DNA from: Nocardia otitidiscaviarum NBRC 14405 | GTDB taxonomy: Bacteria; Actinomycetota; Actinomycetes; Mycobacteriales; Mycobacteriaceae | Direction: 5' to 3' | Length of the DNA: 37,075 bases | Assembly: GCF_000308635.1 (NCBI RefSeq) | Contig: NZ_BAGD01000135.1 | Span: 1 to 37,075 of the forward strand | Shown: piece by piece, positions 1 through 8,237 of the stretch | How the letters are laid out: every line of letters starts with the position of its first letter | Position numbering within the stretch: position 1 is the first letter of the stretch | Position numbers and translations under genes: made by a program | The notes under the pieces: generated by a model | Told to the model about the DNA's origin: nothing | What the model saw: the letters and a program-made list of their open reading frames with translations, nothing else | Databases searched by the model: none

Positions 1-53
1 ACACCGCGCCCCGCCCGCGCCCAGCGGGTGAGCGCGGCCGCAACTCCGGCGCC

Positions 54-2378
54 ATGCCCGCCGCCCCGCCGCGGCGCGGTCAGAACTCGCCGCCGTCCGG
101 CCCGCCGCCGCGCCGCCCCGGTGGCGGCAGCGGCGGCAGCGGCGGTTCCCGAACCGGCTCGGGCCGCAAGCGTTCGCCCTGGAAGATCGTGCGCCGCACC
201 CTCTACGTGCTGCTGGCGCTGGGCATCATCCTGCCCAGCACGGTCTTCCTCATCGCGTACTCGACCGCGTCGGTGCCGCGTCCGGGCGATCTGAAGAACA
301 ATCAGGTCGCCCTGATCTACGCCAATGACGGCAGTACGGTGCTGTCCAAGGTCGTTCCGCCGGAGGGCAACCGCACCGACGTCACCATCGACCAGATCCC
401 GCCGCACGTGCGCAATGCCGTGATGGCGGCCGAGGACCGCGACTTCTACACCAATCCGGGCTTCTCCTTCAGCGGTTTCGCCCGCGCGCTGCGCGACAAC
501 CTGATGGGCAAGGACACCGCGGGCGGTGGCTCCACCATTACGCAGCAGTACGTGAAGAACGCGCTGGTCGGCAACGAGCGCTCGCTCACCCGCAAGATGC
601 GCGAGCTGGTCATCTCGGTGAAGATGGCGCAGGAGTGGTCCAAGGACGACATTCTCACCGCGTACCTCAACACCATCTATTTCGGCCGCGGCGCGTACGG
701 CATCGACGCGGCGGCCAAGGCGTACTTCGGAAAACCGGTGCAGGAGTTGACCGTTGCCGAGGGTGCGGTGCTGGCGGCGACCATTCAGCAGCCGTCCAAC
801 CTGGACCCGGAGAAGAATCCGAAGGCCGCCGAGCAGCGCTGGACGTACGTGCTCGACGGCATGGTCTCCAGCGGTAACCTGCCGGCCACCGAACGCGCGA
901 ATATGCAGTACCCGCAGGTGGTTCCGGTCGCCTCGCTGGGTGACAAGAGCCTGGACCAGGGCCCGGAGGGCCTGATCAAGTCCAAGGTGCTGGAGGAGCT
1001 GAGCGCCGCCGGCATCAGCGAACAGCAGCTCAACACCGAGGGCCTGCAGATCACCACCACCATCGACCCCCAGGCGCAGCAGGCCGCCGTGGACGCGGTG
1101 ACCTCGAATATGAACGGCGAGCCGGAGAACCTGCGCACCGCCGTGGTGTCGGTGGATCCGCAGACCGGCGCCGTGCGCGCGTACTACGGCGGTGAGAACG
1201 GCGCGGGCTTCGACTTCGCCAGCGCGGGTCTGCCCGCCGGATCCGCGTTCAAGGTGTTCGGTCTGGCCCAGAACCTCGAGATGGGCAAGCCGCTGTCCAC
1301 GCTGTACGACAGCTCCCCGGTCACCGTGAACGGCATCGAGATCACCAATGTCGAGGGCGAGCAGTGCGGTATGTGCACCATCGCCGAGGCGTTGAAGCGC
1401 TCGCTCAACACCAGCTTCTACCGCATGATGCTGGATATGCCGGGCAACGGCCCGCAGAAGATCGCCGATATGGCGCACAAGCTGGGCATTCCGGAAAGCA
1501 TTCCGGGCGTGGGCGAAACGCTCACCGAGCCGGGCGGGGTCGGCCCGAACAACGGTGTCGTGCTGGGCCAGTATCAGGTGCGGGTGCTGGATATGGCCTC
1601 GGCGTACGCCACGCTGGCCGCCTCCGGCGTCTACCACGCGCCGCACTTCGTGCAGAAGGTCGTCGCCTCCGACGGCACCGTCCTGCTCGACCGCGGTGAG
1701 GTGGCCGGTGAGCAGCGCGTCTCCGCCGCGGTGGCCGACAATGTGACCGCCGCGATGGAGCCCATCGCCGCCTACTCGCGCAACCACGGCCTGGCGGGCG
1801 GCCGGGTGTCGGCCTCCAAGACCGGCACCCATCAGCTCGGCGACACCGGCGAGAACCGCGACGCGTGGATGGTCGGCTACACCCCGCAGCTGGCCACCGC
1901 GGTGTGGGTCGGCACCGAGCAGGGCGATCGGCTGCGCGGCGCGGGCGGCGGCATGATCTACGGTTCCGGACTGCCGTCCGATATCTGGAAGGACACCATG
2001 GACGGCGCGCTCGAGGGCCAGCCCAAGGTGAAGTTCCCGAAGCCGGGTTCCATCGGCGGCCAGGCCGGTGTGCCGTCGTGGTCGGCCCCGTACACCGCGC
2101 CGTCGTCCGAGGCTCCGGTGGAGCCGCCGGTGGTCATCACCCAGACCCCGGTGCAGGTGGGGCCGTTCACCCTGAATATTCCGGGGCTGGCACCGAATCC
2201 GCAGTCGCAGCAGCAGACTCCACAGAACATGCCGCAGAATCAGAGCCCCTCCGATGACGGCGGACCGCTGCCCGGCCAGCCGGTCGCGCCGTCGGACGGC
2301 TCACCGCTGACGACCGCACCAGCGCCCACGCCGCGGTCGGACAATGGCAACGGCTACGGATCACCGAACAACCGGTAG
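54..2378 (+). CDS. ponA1: Class A (bifunctional) penicillin-binding protein, PonA1-like
   Basis: This peptidoglycan synthase polymerises glycan strands (glycosyltransferase family 51) and cross-links peptides (transpeptidase) on the outer face of the membrane. A Pro/Gly/Arg-rich cytoplasmic tail is followed by one membrane segment at about residues 48-69. The GT51 domain spans about 100-290, with catalytic Glu127 in AEDRDFY and the GGSTITQQ motif at 158-165. The transpeptidase domain spans about 355-660, with S397-A-F-K400, S450-L-N452 and K589-T-G591, so both activities look intact. The C-terminal 100 residues are Pro/Gln/Ser-rich. The frame stays open to the left edge with Pro-rich codons and no ribosome-binding site precedes ATG 54, so the true start may lie outside the window. 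It precedes a GT87-like gene as Rv0050 does Rv0051. Confidence 0.93.
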   Translation: MPAAPPRRGQNSPPSGPPPRRPGGGSGGSGGSRTGSGRKRSPWKIVRRTLYVLLALGIILPSTVFLIAYSTASVPRPGDLKNNQVALIYANDGSTVLSKVVPPEGNRTDVTIDQIPPHVRNAVMAAEDRDFYTNPGFSFSGFARALRDNLMGKDTAGGGSTITQQYVKNALVGNERSLTRKMRELVISVKMAQEWSKDDILTAYLNTIYFGRGAYGIDAAAKAYFGKPVQELTVAEGAVLAATIQQPSNLDPEKNPKAAEQRWTYVLDGMVSSGNLPATERANMQYPQVVPVASLGDKSLDQGPEGLIKSKVLEELSAAGISEQQLNTEGLQITTTIDPQAQQAAVDAVTSNMNGEPENLRTAVVSVDPQTGAVRAYYGGENGAGFDFASAGLPAGSAFKVFGLAQNLEMGKPLSTLYDSSPVTVNGIEITNVEGEQCGMCTIAEALKRSLNTSFYRMMLDMPGNGPQKIADMAHKLGIPESIPGVGETLTEPGGVGPNNGVVLGQYQVRVLDMASAYATLAASGVYHAPHFVQKVVASDGTVLLDRGEVAGEQRVSAAVADNVTAAMEPIAAYSRNHGLAGGRVSASKTGTHQLGDTGENRDAWMVGYTPQLATAVWVGTEQGDRLRGAGGGMIYGSGLPSDIWKDTMDGALEGQPKVKFPKPGSIGGQAGVPSWSAPYTAPSSEAPVEPPVVITQTPVQVGPFTLNIPGLAPNPQSQQQTPQNMPQNQSPSDDGGPLPGQPVAPSDGSPLTTAPAPTPRSDNGNGYGSPNNR

Positions 2379-2387
2379 CCTCTTGCC

Positions 2388-4094
2388 GTGATCGAGCAGG
2401 AGTTGGTGCGCGCGCCGATGGCCGACGAGCACTCGTCGCCCATCGGCGCGGACACGGGCGGGGGACGGCCGATGCACGAAACACCGGCGCGGTACGCCGC
2501 ACCCGCGCCGCTGGCGGGGGATCTGCTTTCCGCCGATGAGCGGGACCGGCCCAGCCGCAACGATTCCCTGGTCGCCCAGCTGAGCACCCTCACCGGTGGT
2601 CCGGTCGGCGATCACGCCCTGATCGGGCGGGTGCGGTTCTGGACGCCCATGCGGGTGCTGTTCGCCTTCGCGGTGGTCTTCCTGGCACTCGGCTGGGGCA
2701 GCAAGGCCCCGTGCATTCAGCAGACCGTCGACGACAACGGCGTGATCGGCCTGGACTGGAACGACGGCCGCCAGTACATCGCCATGTGCTACTCGGACAC
2801 GGTGCCGCTCTACGGGGCCGAGCGCCTGAACGAGGGTGCGTTCCCGTACAAGAAGCAGTGGACCGAGACCGGGGCGGACGGCGAACCGCAGGTGCGGTAC
2901 ATGGAGTATCCGGTGCTGTCGGGCCTGTACCAGTACGGGTCCATGCAGGTGGCCAAGACCTGGGATGCCGCCTCCCAGCTGTGGGGTCTGCCGGGCGCGC
3001 TGCAGGTGGTCATCTACTTCAATGTGGTGGCGCTGGGCCTGGCCATGGCATGGCTGGTGACGGTGTGGGCGACCGCGCTGCTGGCCGGTCGCCGGGTCTG
3101 GGATGCCGCCCTGGTGGCGTGCTCACCGCTGGTGCTGGTGCACGCGTTCACCAATTTCGACGCTCTCGCAACGGCTTTCGCCGCCGGCGGCCTGCTGGCC
3201 TGGGCGCGGCGACGTCCGGTGCTGGCGGGGGTGCTGCTGGGTCTGGGTGGTGCGGCCAAGCTGTATCCGCTGCTGCTGCTCGGGCCGATCCTGGTGCTGT
3301 GCCTGCGCGCCGAGCGGCTCGGGGACGAGGGCTACGGCACCTCGCTGTCCTGGCACCGCCTGGGCCCCATACGTTCCGGGCTGACCGCCGTCGCCGCCGC
3401 GGCCGGTACCTGGGTGGCGGTGAACCTGCCCATCGCGGTGCTGTATCCGAAGGGCTGGTGGGAGTTCTTCCGGCTCAATACCGAACGGCACGCCGACCCG
3501 GATTCGGTGTACAACGTCATCACCTCCTTCACCGGCTGGGCCGGATTCGACGGCTATCTGAAATCCGGTGAATCGCCGTCGATCCTGAATCTGGTGTCGC
3601 TGCTGCTGTTCCTGGCCGCCTGTGCGGGCATCGCCTGGATCGCGCTGACGGCGGCGCGGCGGCCGCGCCTGGCGCAGCTGGCCTTCCTGGTGGTGGCGGC
3701 CTTCCTGCTCACCAACAAGGTGTGGAGTCCGCAGTACTCGCTGTGGCTGGTGCCGCTGGCGGTGTTGGCGCTGCCGCATCGGCGAATCCTGTTGGCGTGG
3801 ATGACCGTCGACGCGCTGGTCTGGGTGCCGCGGATGTACTACTACCTCGGCGAGGACCGCAAGGGTGTGCCGGAGCAGTGGTTCACGGGCACGGTGATCC
3901 TGCGCGATATCGCGGTGATCGCGCTGTGCGTGCTGATCATTCGGCAGATCTACCGGCCCGCAGCGGATCTGGTGCGCCGCGACGGGGTGGACGATCCGGT
4001 GGGCGGTGTACTCGACCACACCGCGGACCCGGTGTTCCCCTGGCTGCCGCGCCCGCTGCGGCCCCGACCGGACCGGGTCCTCACGACCACCTGA
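2388..4094 (+). CDS. Polytopic membrane glycosyltransferase-like protein (GT87/DUF2029, Rv0051-like)
   Basis: This 568-residue integral membrane protein resembles polyprenyl-phosphate-dependent mannosyltransferases of the GT87/DUF2029 group and the syntenic M. tuberculosis Rv0051. An N-terminal hydrophilic stretch of about 85 residues precedes a first membrane helix (MRVLFAFAVVFLALGW) and roughly ten more hydrophobic segments. Family-like features are the extracytoplasmic CYSD and EYPVLSG motifs and the late SPQYSLWLVPL helix, all with counterparts in the second paralogue at 20481-21875. The GTG start lies 9 nt after the ponA1 stop, suggesting co-transcription; in-frame ATGs at 2418 and 2472 are alternatives because no strong ribosome-binding site is visible. 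The acceptor is unknown, and an arabinogalactan or lipoglycan role would be inference. Confidence 0.8.
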   Translation: MIEQELVRAPMADEHSSPIGADTGGGRPMHETPARYAAPAPLAGDLLSADERDRPSRNDSLVAQLSTLTGGPVGDHALIGRVRFWTPMRVLFAFAVVFLALGWGSKAPCIQQTVDDNGVIGLDWNDGRQYIAMCYSDTVPLYGAERLNEGAFPYKKQWTETGADGEPQVRYMEYPVLSGLYQYGSMQVAKTWDAASQLWGLPGALQVVIYFNVVALGLAMAWLVTVWATALLAGRRVWDAALVACSPLVLVHAFTNFDALATAFAAGGLLAWARRRPVLAGVLLGLGGAAKLYPLLLLGPILVLCLRAERLGDEGYGTSLSWHRLGPIRSGLTAVAAAAGTWVAVNLPIAVLYPKGWWEFFRLNTERHADPDSVYNVITSFTGWAGFDGYLKSGESPSILNLVSLLLFLAACAGIAWIALTAARRPRLAQLAFLVVAAFLLTNKVWSPQYSLWLVPLAVLALPHRRILLAWMTVDALVWVPRMYYYLGEDRKGVPEQWFTGTVILRDIAVIALCVLIIRQIYRPAADLVRRDGVDDPVGGVLDHTADPVFPWLPRPLRPRPDRVLTTT

Positions 4095-4136
4095 GTCGCG
4101 CGATCGGGTAGCGGACCCTGCCCCGAATGCCACGGT

Positions 4137-4166
4137 GCCCCGCGAACCGCTTCCGGTTCGCGGGGC
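4137..4166. terminator. Bidirectional terminator hairpin
   Basis: A perfect 13-bp GC-rich stem (4137-4149 with 4154-4166) closes a CTTC loop. It sits between the convergent GT87-like gene and the two-domain TerD gene. No long T tract follows on either strand, as is common in actinobacteria. Confidence 0.7.
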
Positions 4167-4191
4167 GCCTACGCGTCGTGCCGGGTCGGCC

Positions 4192-5646
4192 TCAGCCGCC
4201 GATGAAGCGGGCCAGCTGCGGTACCGCCTCGCCCGGATGCTTGGCCTGGAAGCCCTCGCCGATGGCCTCCATCTTCCAGTCGGACCCGGACTTGGACAGC
4301 TTCGCCATCGCCATGGCGGTGAAGGGCATACCGCCCGCCAGGGTGAAGCGCGCCATCTCCTTGTCGCCGTTGGCGTCCACCAGACGGCAGAAGGCGTTGG
4401 TGACCTGCTCGAAGGTGTGCCCCTTGTAGGAGGTCACGATGAACAGCATGGTGGTGACCGGGGCGGGAACCCGGGTGAGGTCCACCATGATCTGCTCGTC
4501 GTCGCCCGCGCCCTCACCGGTCAGGTTGTCGCCGGAGTGGCGGATGGAGCCGTCCTTGGAGACCAGGCTGCCGTAGTAGACGACATCCATCACGTTCATG
4601 CCGGCGAACAGGACCACCGAGGCGTCCAGGTCGATGTCCACGGCCCGGCTGCCGAACATGCCGCCGCGCTTGACCGGATCCCAGCCCAGGCCCATTCGCA
4701 CATAGGTCAGCGCCTGGCCGCCCTCCTTGCGGAGGTTGACCCGCTGGCCCTTGACCAGGCTGACCGCGCCGCCGGACTGCGGCAGGTCGCGATCGGGTGC
4801 CGGTCCGGGCGGCGGGAAGCCGGGCGCGGCACCGCCGGGGGCACCCTGCCCCGGCGGCGGGTAGCCACCCGGTCCACCCGGCGGGAAGCCGCCCTGCGGC
4901 GCGTAATCCGGTACGGGCGGCGGATATCCGGTGCCACCCGGCGGCGGGTAACCCTGTCCCGGCGGCGGATAGCCCTGGCCGGGCGGCGGGTAGCCACCCT
5001 GTCCCGGCGGCGGGTAGCCACCGGCGGGCGGGTAGTCCGGCGCGGGCGGCGGGTACTGCCCCGGTGGCGGTGATGCCGGGGTCGGCGGTACGGGCGCCTG
5101 CGGCTGGCGGGGCGGCGGTGGAGCCTGCTGCTGGCCGGCCGGTTCGTTCACCTGCACGCCGTGATCGGTGACCAGCGCGGCGAAACCACCGGCGTAGCCC
5201 TGCCCGACGGCGCGCACCTTCCAACTGCCCTGTCGCCGATACAGTTCCAGCGCGATCACGATGGATTCGCTGCTGAGCCCCTCGATCCGGTACTCGAACA
5301 ACGGATTTCCGGACTGGTCGGACACGTGGGCGACGGGCGCGGGAATCTGCCCGAAGCTGCCGCCGGGCGTGTCGAGCGTGATGACGGCCCGGATCTGCGC
5401 GATATCGGCGGGTACCGCCGACAGCGACACCGCCAGCGCGGCGGGCTGCCCCGACGGTGCGGGTTGCAGGTTCACGCCGGGACCGCTGGGCTGGTTGAAG
5501 AAGACGAAGTCGGCGTCCGACCGGACCTTTCCGTTCTCGGTGACCAGCAGTGCGGACACATCCGCGGGTGCGCCGATCTGAACCGAGATCACGACGTCGT
5601 TGACGGTCAGAGGACCGTTCTGGCCCTTAACCAGTGTTGCGGACAA
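4192..5646 (-). CDS. Two-domain TerD-family protein with Pro/Gly/Tyr-rich linker
   Basis: TerD proteins are calcium-binding cytoplasmic stress proteins. This 484-residue protein carries two. The C-terminal domain (about 293-470) is canonical, with DIDLDAS at 337-343 and GDNLTGEGAGDDE at 372-384, the loops that bind Ca2+ in the family. The N-terminal domain (about 1-165) keeps the fold-like pattern (SATLVKGQN, ELYRRQGSWKVRAVGQGY) but lacks both acidic loops, so it probably does not bind calcium. The linker at about 168-288 is a low-complexity run of YPPPGQG-type repeats. I chose the TTG start at 5646 because GAAGGG lies 6 nt upstream and the protein then begins MSATLVKG; an in-frame extension to 5760 would overlap the divergent promoter region. 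The AIM24 genes start divergently next to it. Confidence 0.88.
   Translation of the reverse strand: MSATLVKGQNGPLTVNDVVISVQIGAPADVSALLVTENGKVRSDADFVFFNQPSGPGVNLQPAPSGQPAALAVSLSAVPADIAQIRAVITLDTPGGSFGQIPAPVAHVSDQSGNPLFEYRIEGLSSESIVIALELYRRQGSWKVRAVGQGYAGGFAALVTDHGVQVNEPAGQQQAPPPPRQPQAPVPPTPASPPPGQYPPPAPDYPPAGGYPPPGQGGYPPPGQGYPPPGQGYPPPGGTGYPPPVPDYAPQGGFPPGGPGGYPPPGQGAPGGAAPGFPPPGPAPDRDLPQSGGAVSLVKGQRVNLRKEGGQALTYVRMGLGWDPVKRGGMFGSRAVDIDLDASVVLFAGMNVMDVVYYGSLVSKDGSIRHSGDNLTGEGAGDDEQIMVDLTRVPAPVTTMLFIVTSYKGHTFEQVTNAFCRLVDANGDKEMARFTLAGGMPFTAMAMAKLSKSGSDWKMEAIGEGFQAKHPGEAVPQLARFIGG
4843..5058 (-). repeat. YPPPGQG-type coding repeat
   Basis: Tandem degenerate repeats encode about ten Pro-Pro-Gly/Gln-Gly-Tyr units in the linker of the two-domain TerD protein (residues about 197-268). 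The DNA period is about 21-24 nt with many exact GGCGGCGGGTA-type cores. They could vary in copy number between strains. Confidence 0.8.
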
Positions 5647-5769
5647 GATCGACCCTTCGCTTGTCGGTGCGTTCGTCAGCCACTCTACGAGAAACACGCC
5701 GTACCTGCGCCGAGGGTTTTCGGTTAGGGTGGCGGCGACAGTCCGAGTACCGGGGGACATGAACCACCC
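5647..5769. promoter_or_regulatory. Divergent promoter region between the TerD-fusion and AIM24 genes
   Basis: The 123-nt gap separates two divergent starts. Actinobacterial -10-like hexamers (TANNNT) are TAGGGT at 5725-5730 on the plus strand and TAGAGT on the minus strand just downstream of GTTTCTCG (about 5682-5687). No good -35 element accompanies either, so the promoters are only suggested. Confidence 0.3.
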
Positions 5770-6393
5770 ATGGCGCAGTTGTTCGAAAAGTCGAAAAAGG
5801 TCATCGAGGCGCAGCTCGCCGGGAGCAGTATCCGGGCGATCTCCGGGTCGATGGTGGCCTACGAGGGAAACATCCAGTTCAAGAGCGCCGGTTTCGGTGG
5901 CGGCGACGGTGTGCTGGCGGGTCTGAAGCGCCGCGCCACCGGCGAATCGCTCTCACTCATGGAATGTTCGGGCAATGGGCGGGTCTTCTTCGCCGTGAAC
6001 GGCCAGAACGTCACCGTGGTGAACCTGAACAACGACACGCTCCAGGTGGAGTCGCAGCAACTGCTGGCGTTCGCCGGGAATCTGCGCACCGACGTGACCT
6101 TCGCGGGCCTGCGCGGCGGGGCCACCGGCGCGGGCCTGTTCACCACCAAGGTGAGTGGCCAGGGCCAGGTGGCGTTGCTGTCGGCGGGCGGCCCGCTCAT
6201 CCATCTGGAGGTGTCGCCGCAGTATCCGCTGGTGGTGGATCCGGATGCGTTCGTGGCGGCGCGCGGCAATCTGAATCAGTCCTTCGTGACCGATGTTTCG
6301 TGGCGGTCGGTCATGGGCCAGGGCGGCGGGGAGGCGTTCTCGCTGCGCTGGGAGGGGCAGGGCGTGGTCTTGATCCAACCCGCCGAGCGGTGA
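5770..6393 (+). CDS. AIM24 family protein (first of three)
   Basis: AIM24-domain proteins are beta-rich cytoplasmic proteins named after a mitochondrial biogenesis factor; bacterial members often lie beside terD genes, but their biochemical role is not established. This 207-residue copy is almost all domain. It shows the family pattern of a 'bright' hydrophobic repeat: SGSMVAYEGNIQF near 24-36, the SGNGRVFFAVNGQNVTVV region, and LLAFAGNL followed by FTTKVSGQGQVALL. A GGGGGA run lies about 12 nt before the ATG. The next AIM24 gene begins 13 nt after its stop, so the three form an operon divergent from the TerD fusion. Confidence 0.8.
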   Translation: MAQLFEKSKKVIEAQLAGSSIRAISGSMVAYEGNIQFKSAGFGGGDGVLAGLKRRATGESLSLMECSGNGRVFFAVNGQNVTVVNLNNDTLQVESQQLLAFAGNLRTDVTFAGLRGGATGAGLFTTKVSGQGQVALLSAGGPLIHLEVSPQYPLVVDPDAFVAARGNLNQSFVTDVSWRSVMGQGGGEAFSLRWEGQGVVLIQPAER

Positions 6394-6406
6394 GAGGGCG
6401 CACGCG

Positions 6407-7105
6407 ATGTTCGAGAAAGTGAACAGCAAGGTCGTCAAGGTCCATGCGGGCCAGGCGGGCGGCGTGGTCGCGCGCACCGGCTCGATGCTCTTCTACCAGG
6501 GCGACATCTCGTTCTCCCCGCATCAGGTACCGGGTGCGAGCCAGATGGGCGGCATGGGCGGCCTGATGGGCATGGCCGGGCGGATGATGGCGGGCGAGCA
6601 CGAACGCACCATGCTGGCTCAGGGCAATGGCGAGGTGCACTACGGTTTCGCCGGTCTGGAGGTGCACGTGGTGCACATGCAGCCCGGGGCCACCCTGCGC
6701 GTGGAGGCGTCGCGGCTGCTGGCCAATACCGCCGGGTTGCAGAGTTCGATTGTGTCGGTGGCGAGTTCGGGCGGCCAGGGCGGTCGCGGCGGCCTGATGG
6801 GCGCGCTGCGCGGTGCGGCGTCGGGGGTGCTGACCGGCCAGGGCATGTTCACCACCCAGCTGTCCGGTCAGGGTGCGGCGGTGCTGCTCGGCCACGGCGG
6901 CTTCATCGAATTGCAGGTCGGCGGACCGAATCCGGTGGTGGTGGACCCGCAGGCGTTCGTCGCGTCCTACGGCAATGTGCAGACGGAACTGAAGACGGCG
7001 ATGAGCTGGCGCGACGCGGTCGGGCGCGGTTCGGGCGAGGCGATGCAGCTGCACTGCGTCGGCCAAGGCGTCGTATTCGTGCAGGCATCCGAAGAGAAGC
7101 TGTGA
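6407..7105 (+). CDS. AIM24 family protein (second of three)
   Basis: This 232-residue AIM24-domain protein follows the first copy after 13 nt. The shared pattern is visible: TGSMLFYQGDISFSPHQ near the N-terminus, the AQGNGEVHYGFAGLEVHVVHM strand region (residues about 65-85), and FTTQLSGQGAAVLLGHGG near 145-162. It differs by two Gly/Met-rich insertions (QMGGMGGLMGMAGRMM near 46-61 and GGQGGRGGLMGALRGAASG near 122-140), which look flexible or amphipathic and could mediate assembly or membrane contact. It ends 4 nt before the third copy. Confidence 0.8.
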   Translation: MFEKVNSKVVKVHAGQAGGVVARTGSMLFYQGDISFSPHQVPGASQMGGMGGLMGMAGRMMAGEHERTMLAQGNGEVHYGFAGLEVHVVHMQPGATLRVEASRLLANTAGLQSSIVSVASSGGQGGRGGLMGALRGAASGVLTGQGMFTTQLSGQGAAVLLGHGGFIELQVGGPNPVVVDPQAFVASYGNVQTELKTAMSWRDAVGRGSGEAMQLHCVGQGVVFVQASEEKL

Positions 7106-7109
7106 AGCG

Positions 7110-8141
7110 ATGAGTTACCAGAATCCGGGCGGATACCAGAATCCCCAGGGCGGCTACCCGAATCAGCCGGGCGGATACCAGCAGCAGCCGGGCTACCAGC
7201 AGCCGCCCGGCGGCTACCAGCAGCCGCCCGGCGGCTATCAACAGCCGCCGGGTGGTTACCAACAGCCCGGCTACCAGCAGCCGCCGGGCGGATACCAGCA
7301 GCCCGGCGGTTACCCCGATCAGCCCGGTGGATACCAGGGGACGGGTCAGCAGCCGTTCGCGGGCGGCTATCAGGGCGAGCAGCCGCAGGTCCTGAGCCCG
7401 ATGAATCTCGGTGAGAGCGACAATATTCCGGGCAACAACTACGCCTACTGCATCGATCTCGACCGGCCCTGGTTCATGCGCAAGGGCGCGATGATCGCCT
7501 ACTACGGCGATATGCGGTTCCAGTCGCTGTCGCACGGTGTGCAGGGCAATCTCATGCACATGGTGGCGCAGCAGTTCTCGGCGCCGCTGTTCACCGGCGA
7601 CTACGTGGTGGCGGAGGGCCACGGGAAGCTGATCATCGGCGACCGCGGCTACGACATCAATTCCTACGACCTCGACGACGGCAACCTGACCGTGCGCGCC
7701 GCGAATCTGCTGGCGTTCGAGCCCGGCCTGTCGCTGAACCAGTCGATCGTGCCCGGCTTCCTCACCCTTATCGGCACCGGCAAATTCCTGGCCTCCTCCA
7801 ACGGCCCGGTCATGTTCGCCGAACCGCCGCTGCGGGTGGATCCGGAGGCGCTGGTGGGCTGGGCGGACTGCCCGTCGCCGAGCCACCACTACGACGAACG
7901 CTGGATCTCGAGCTTCCTGGCGGCCGGTGCCGCGCGTTTCGGCGTGAACTCCGGTGAGGAGCGCCAGTTCGACTTCACCGGCGCGGGCACGGTGCTCATT
8001 CAGTCGTCGGAGAAGGTGCTCGACGATTCCCACCTGGTTCGCACCCTGGAGGGCCAGCTCCAGAGCGGGATCACGCCGAGCGGTCTGCAACGCCTGCAGG
8101 GCGTGATCATGCAGCAGTTGAACGCCCAGCAGCAGCACTGA
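7110..8141 (+). CDS. AIM24 family protein with N-terminal Tyr/Gln/Pro/Gly-rich repeats (third of three)
   Basis: This 343-residue protein has a low-complexity N-terminus (about residues 3-92) of YQQPPGG-like repeats, followed by an AIM24 domain (about 100-310). The domain shows KGAMIAYYGDMRFQ, VAEGHGKLIIGDRGYDI and LLAFEPGL, paralleling the other two copies. A C-terminal tail of about 35 residues is Gln-rich. The repeats closely resemble in composition the linker of the divergent TerD fusion at 4192-5646. The family is known beside terD genes; the assembly role of the repeats is inference. The start at 7110 lies 4 nt after the preceding stop, indicating translational coupling. Confidence 0.82.
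   Translation: MSYQNPGGYQNPQGGYPNQPGGYQQQPGYQQPPGGYQQPPGGYQQPPGGYQQPGYQQPPGGYQQPGGYPDQPGGYQGTGQQPFAGGYQGEQPQVLSPMNLGESDNIPGNNYAYCIDLDRPWFMRKGAMIAYYGDMRFQSLSHGVQGNLMHMVAQQFSAPLFTGDYVVAEGHGKLIIGDRGYDINSYDLDDGNLTVRAANLLAFEPGLSLNQSIVPGFLTLIGTGKFLASSNGPVMFAEPPLRVDPEALVGWADCPSPSHHYDERWISSFLAAGAARFGVNSGEERQFDFTGAGTVLIQSSEKVLDDSHLVRTLEGQLQSGITPSGLQRLQGVIMQQLNAQQQH
7116..7377 (+). repeat. YQQPPGG-type coding repeat
   Basis: About a dozen degenerate units of 15-24 nt encode Tyr-Gln-Gln-Pro-(Pro)-Gly-Gly in the N-terminus of the third AIM24 protein. Several consecutive units are nearly identical in DNA, so copy-number slippage is plausible. Confidence 0.8.
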
Positions 8142-8237
8142 TCACCCACACCGCCGAGAACCACCACTCGCCGGGGCACGCCGGTCGTCAGCTGCCGGTG
8201 ACCCGCCGGGCGGTCCGGCCGTGGCAGTATCGGCGGA

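Noticed and set aside
4843..5058. Regular repeats considered as a CRISPR array
   Set aside because: Repeats are short, degenerate, without unique spacers, and in frame within a coding region.
4006..5073. Plus-strand frame opposite the TerD fusion
   Set aside because: It is a shadow that continues through the terminator hairpin and the repeat-coding region of the minus-strand TerD gene.
6903..8138. 411-codon minus-strand frame opposite the second and third AIM24 genes
   Set aside because: The plus strand encodes recognised AIM24 domains with ribosome-binding sites; the opposite frame is low-complexity and arises from GC-rich codon bias.
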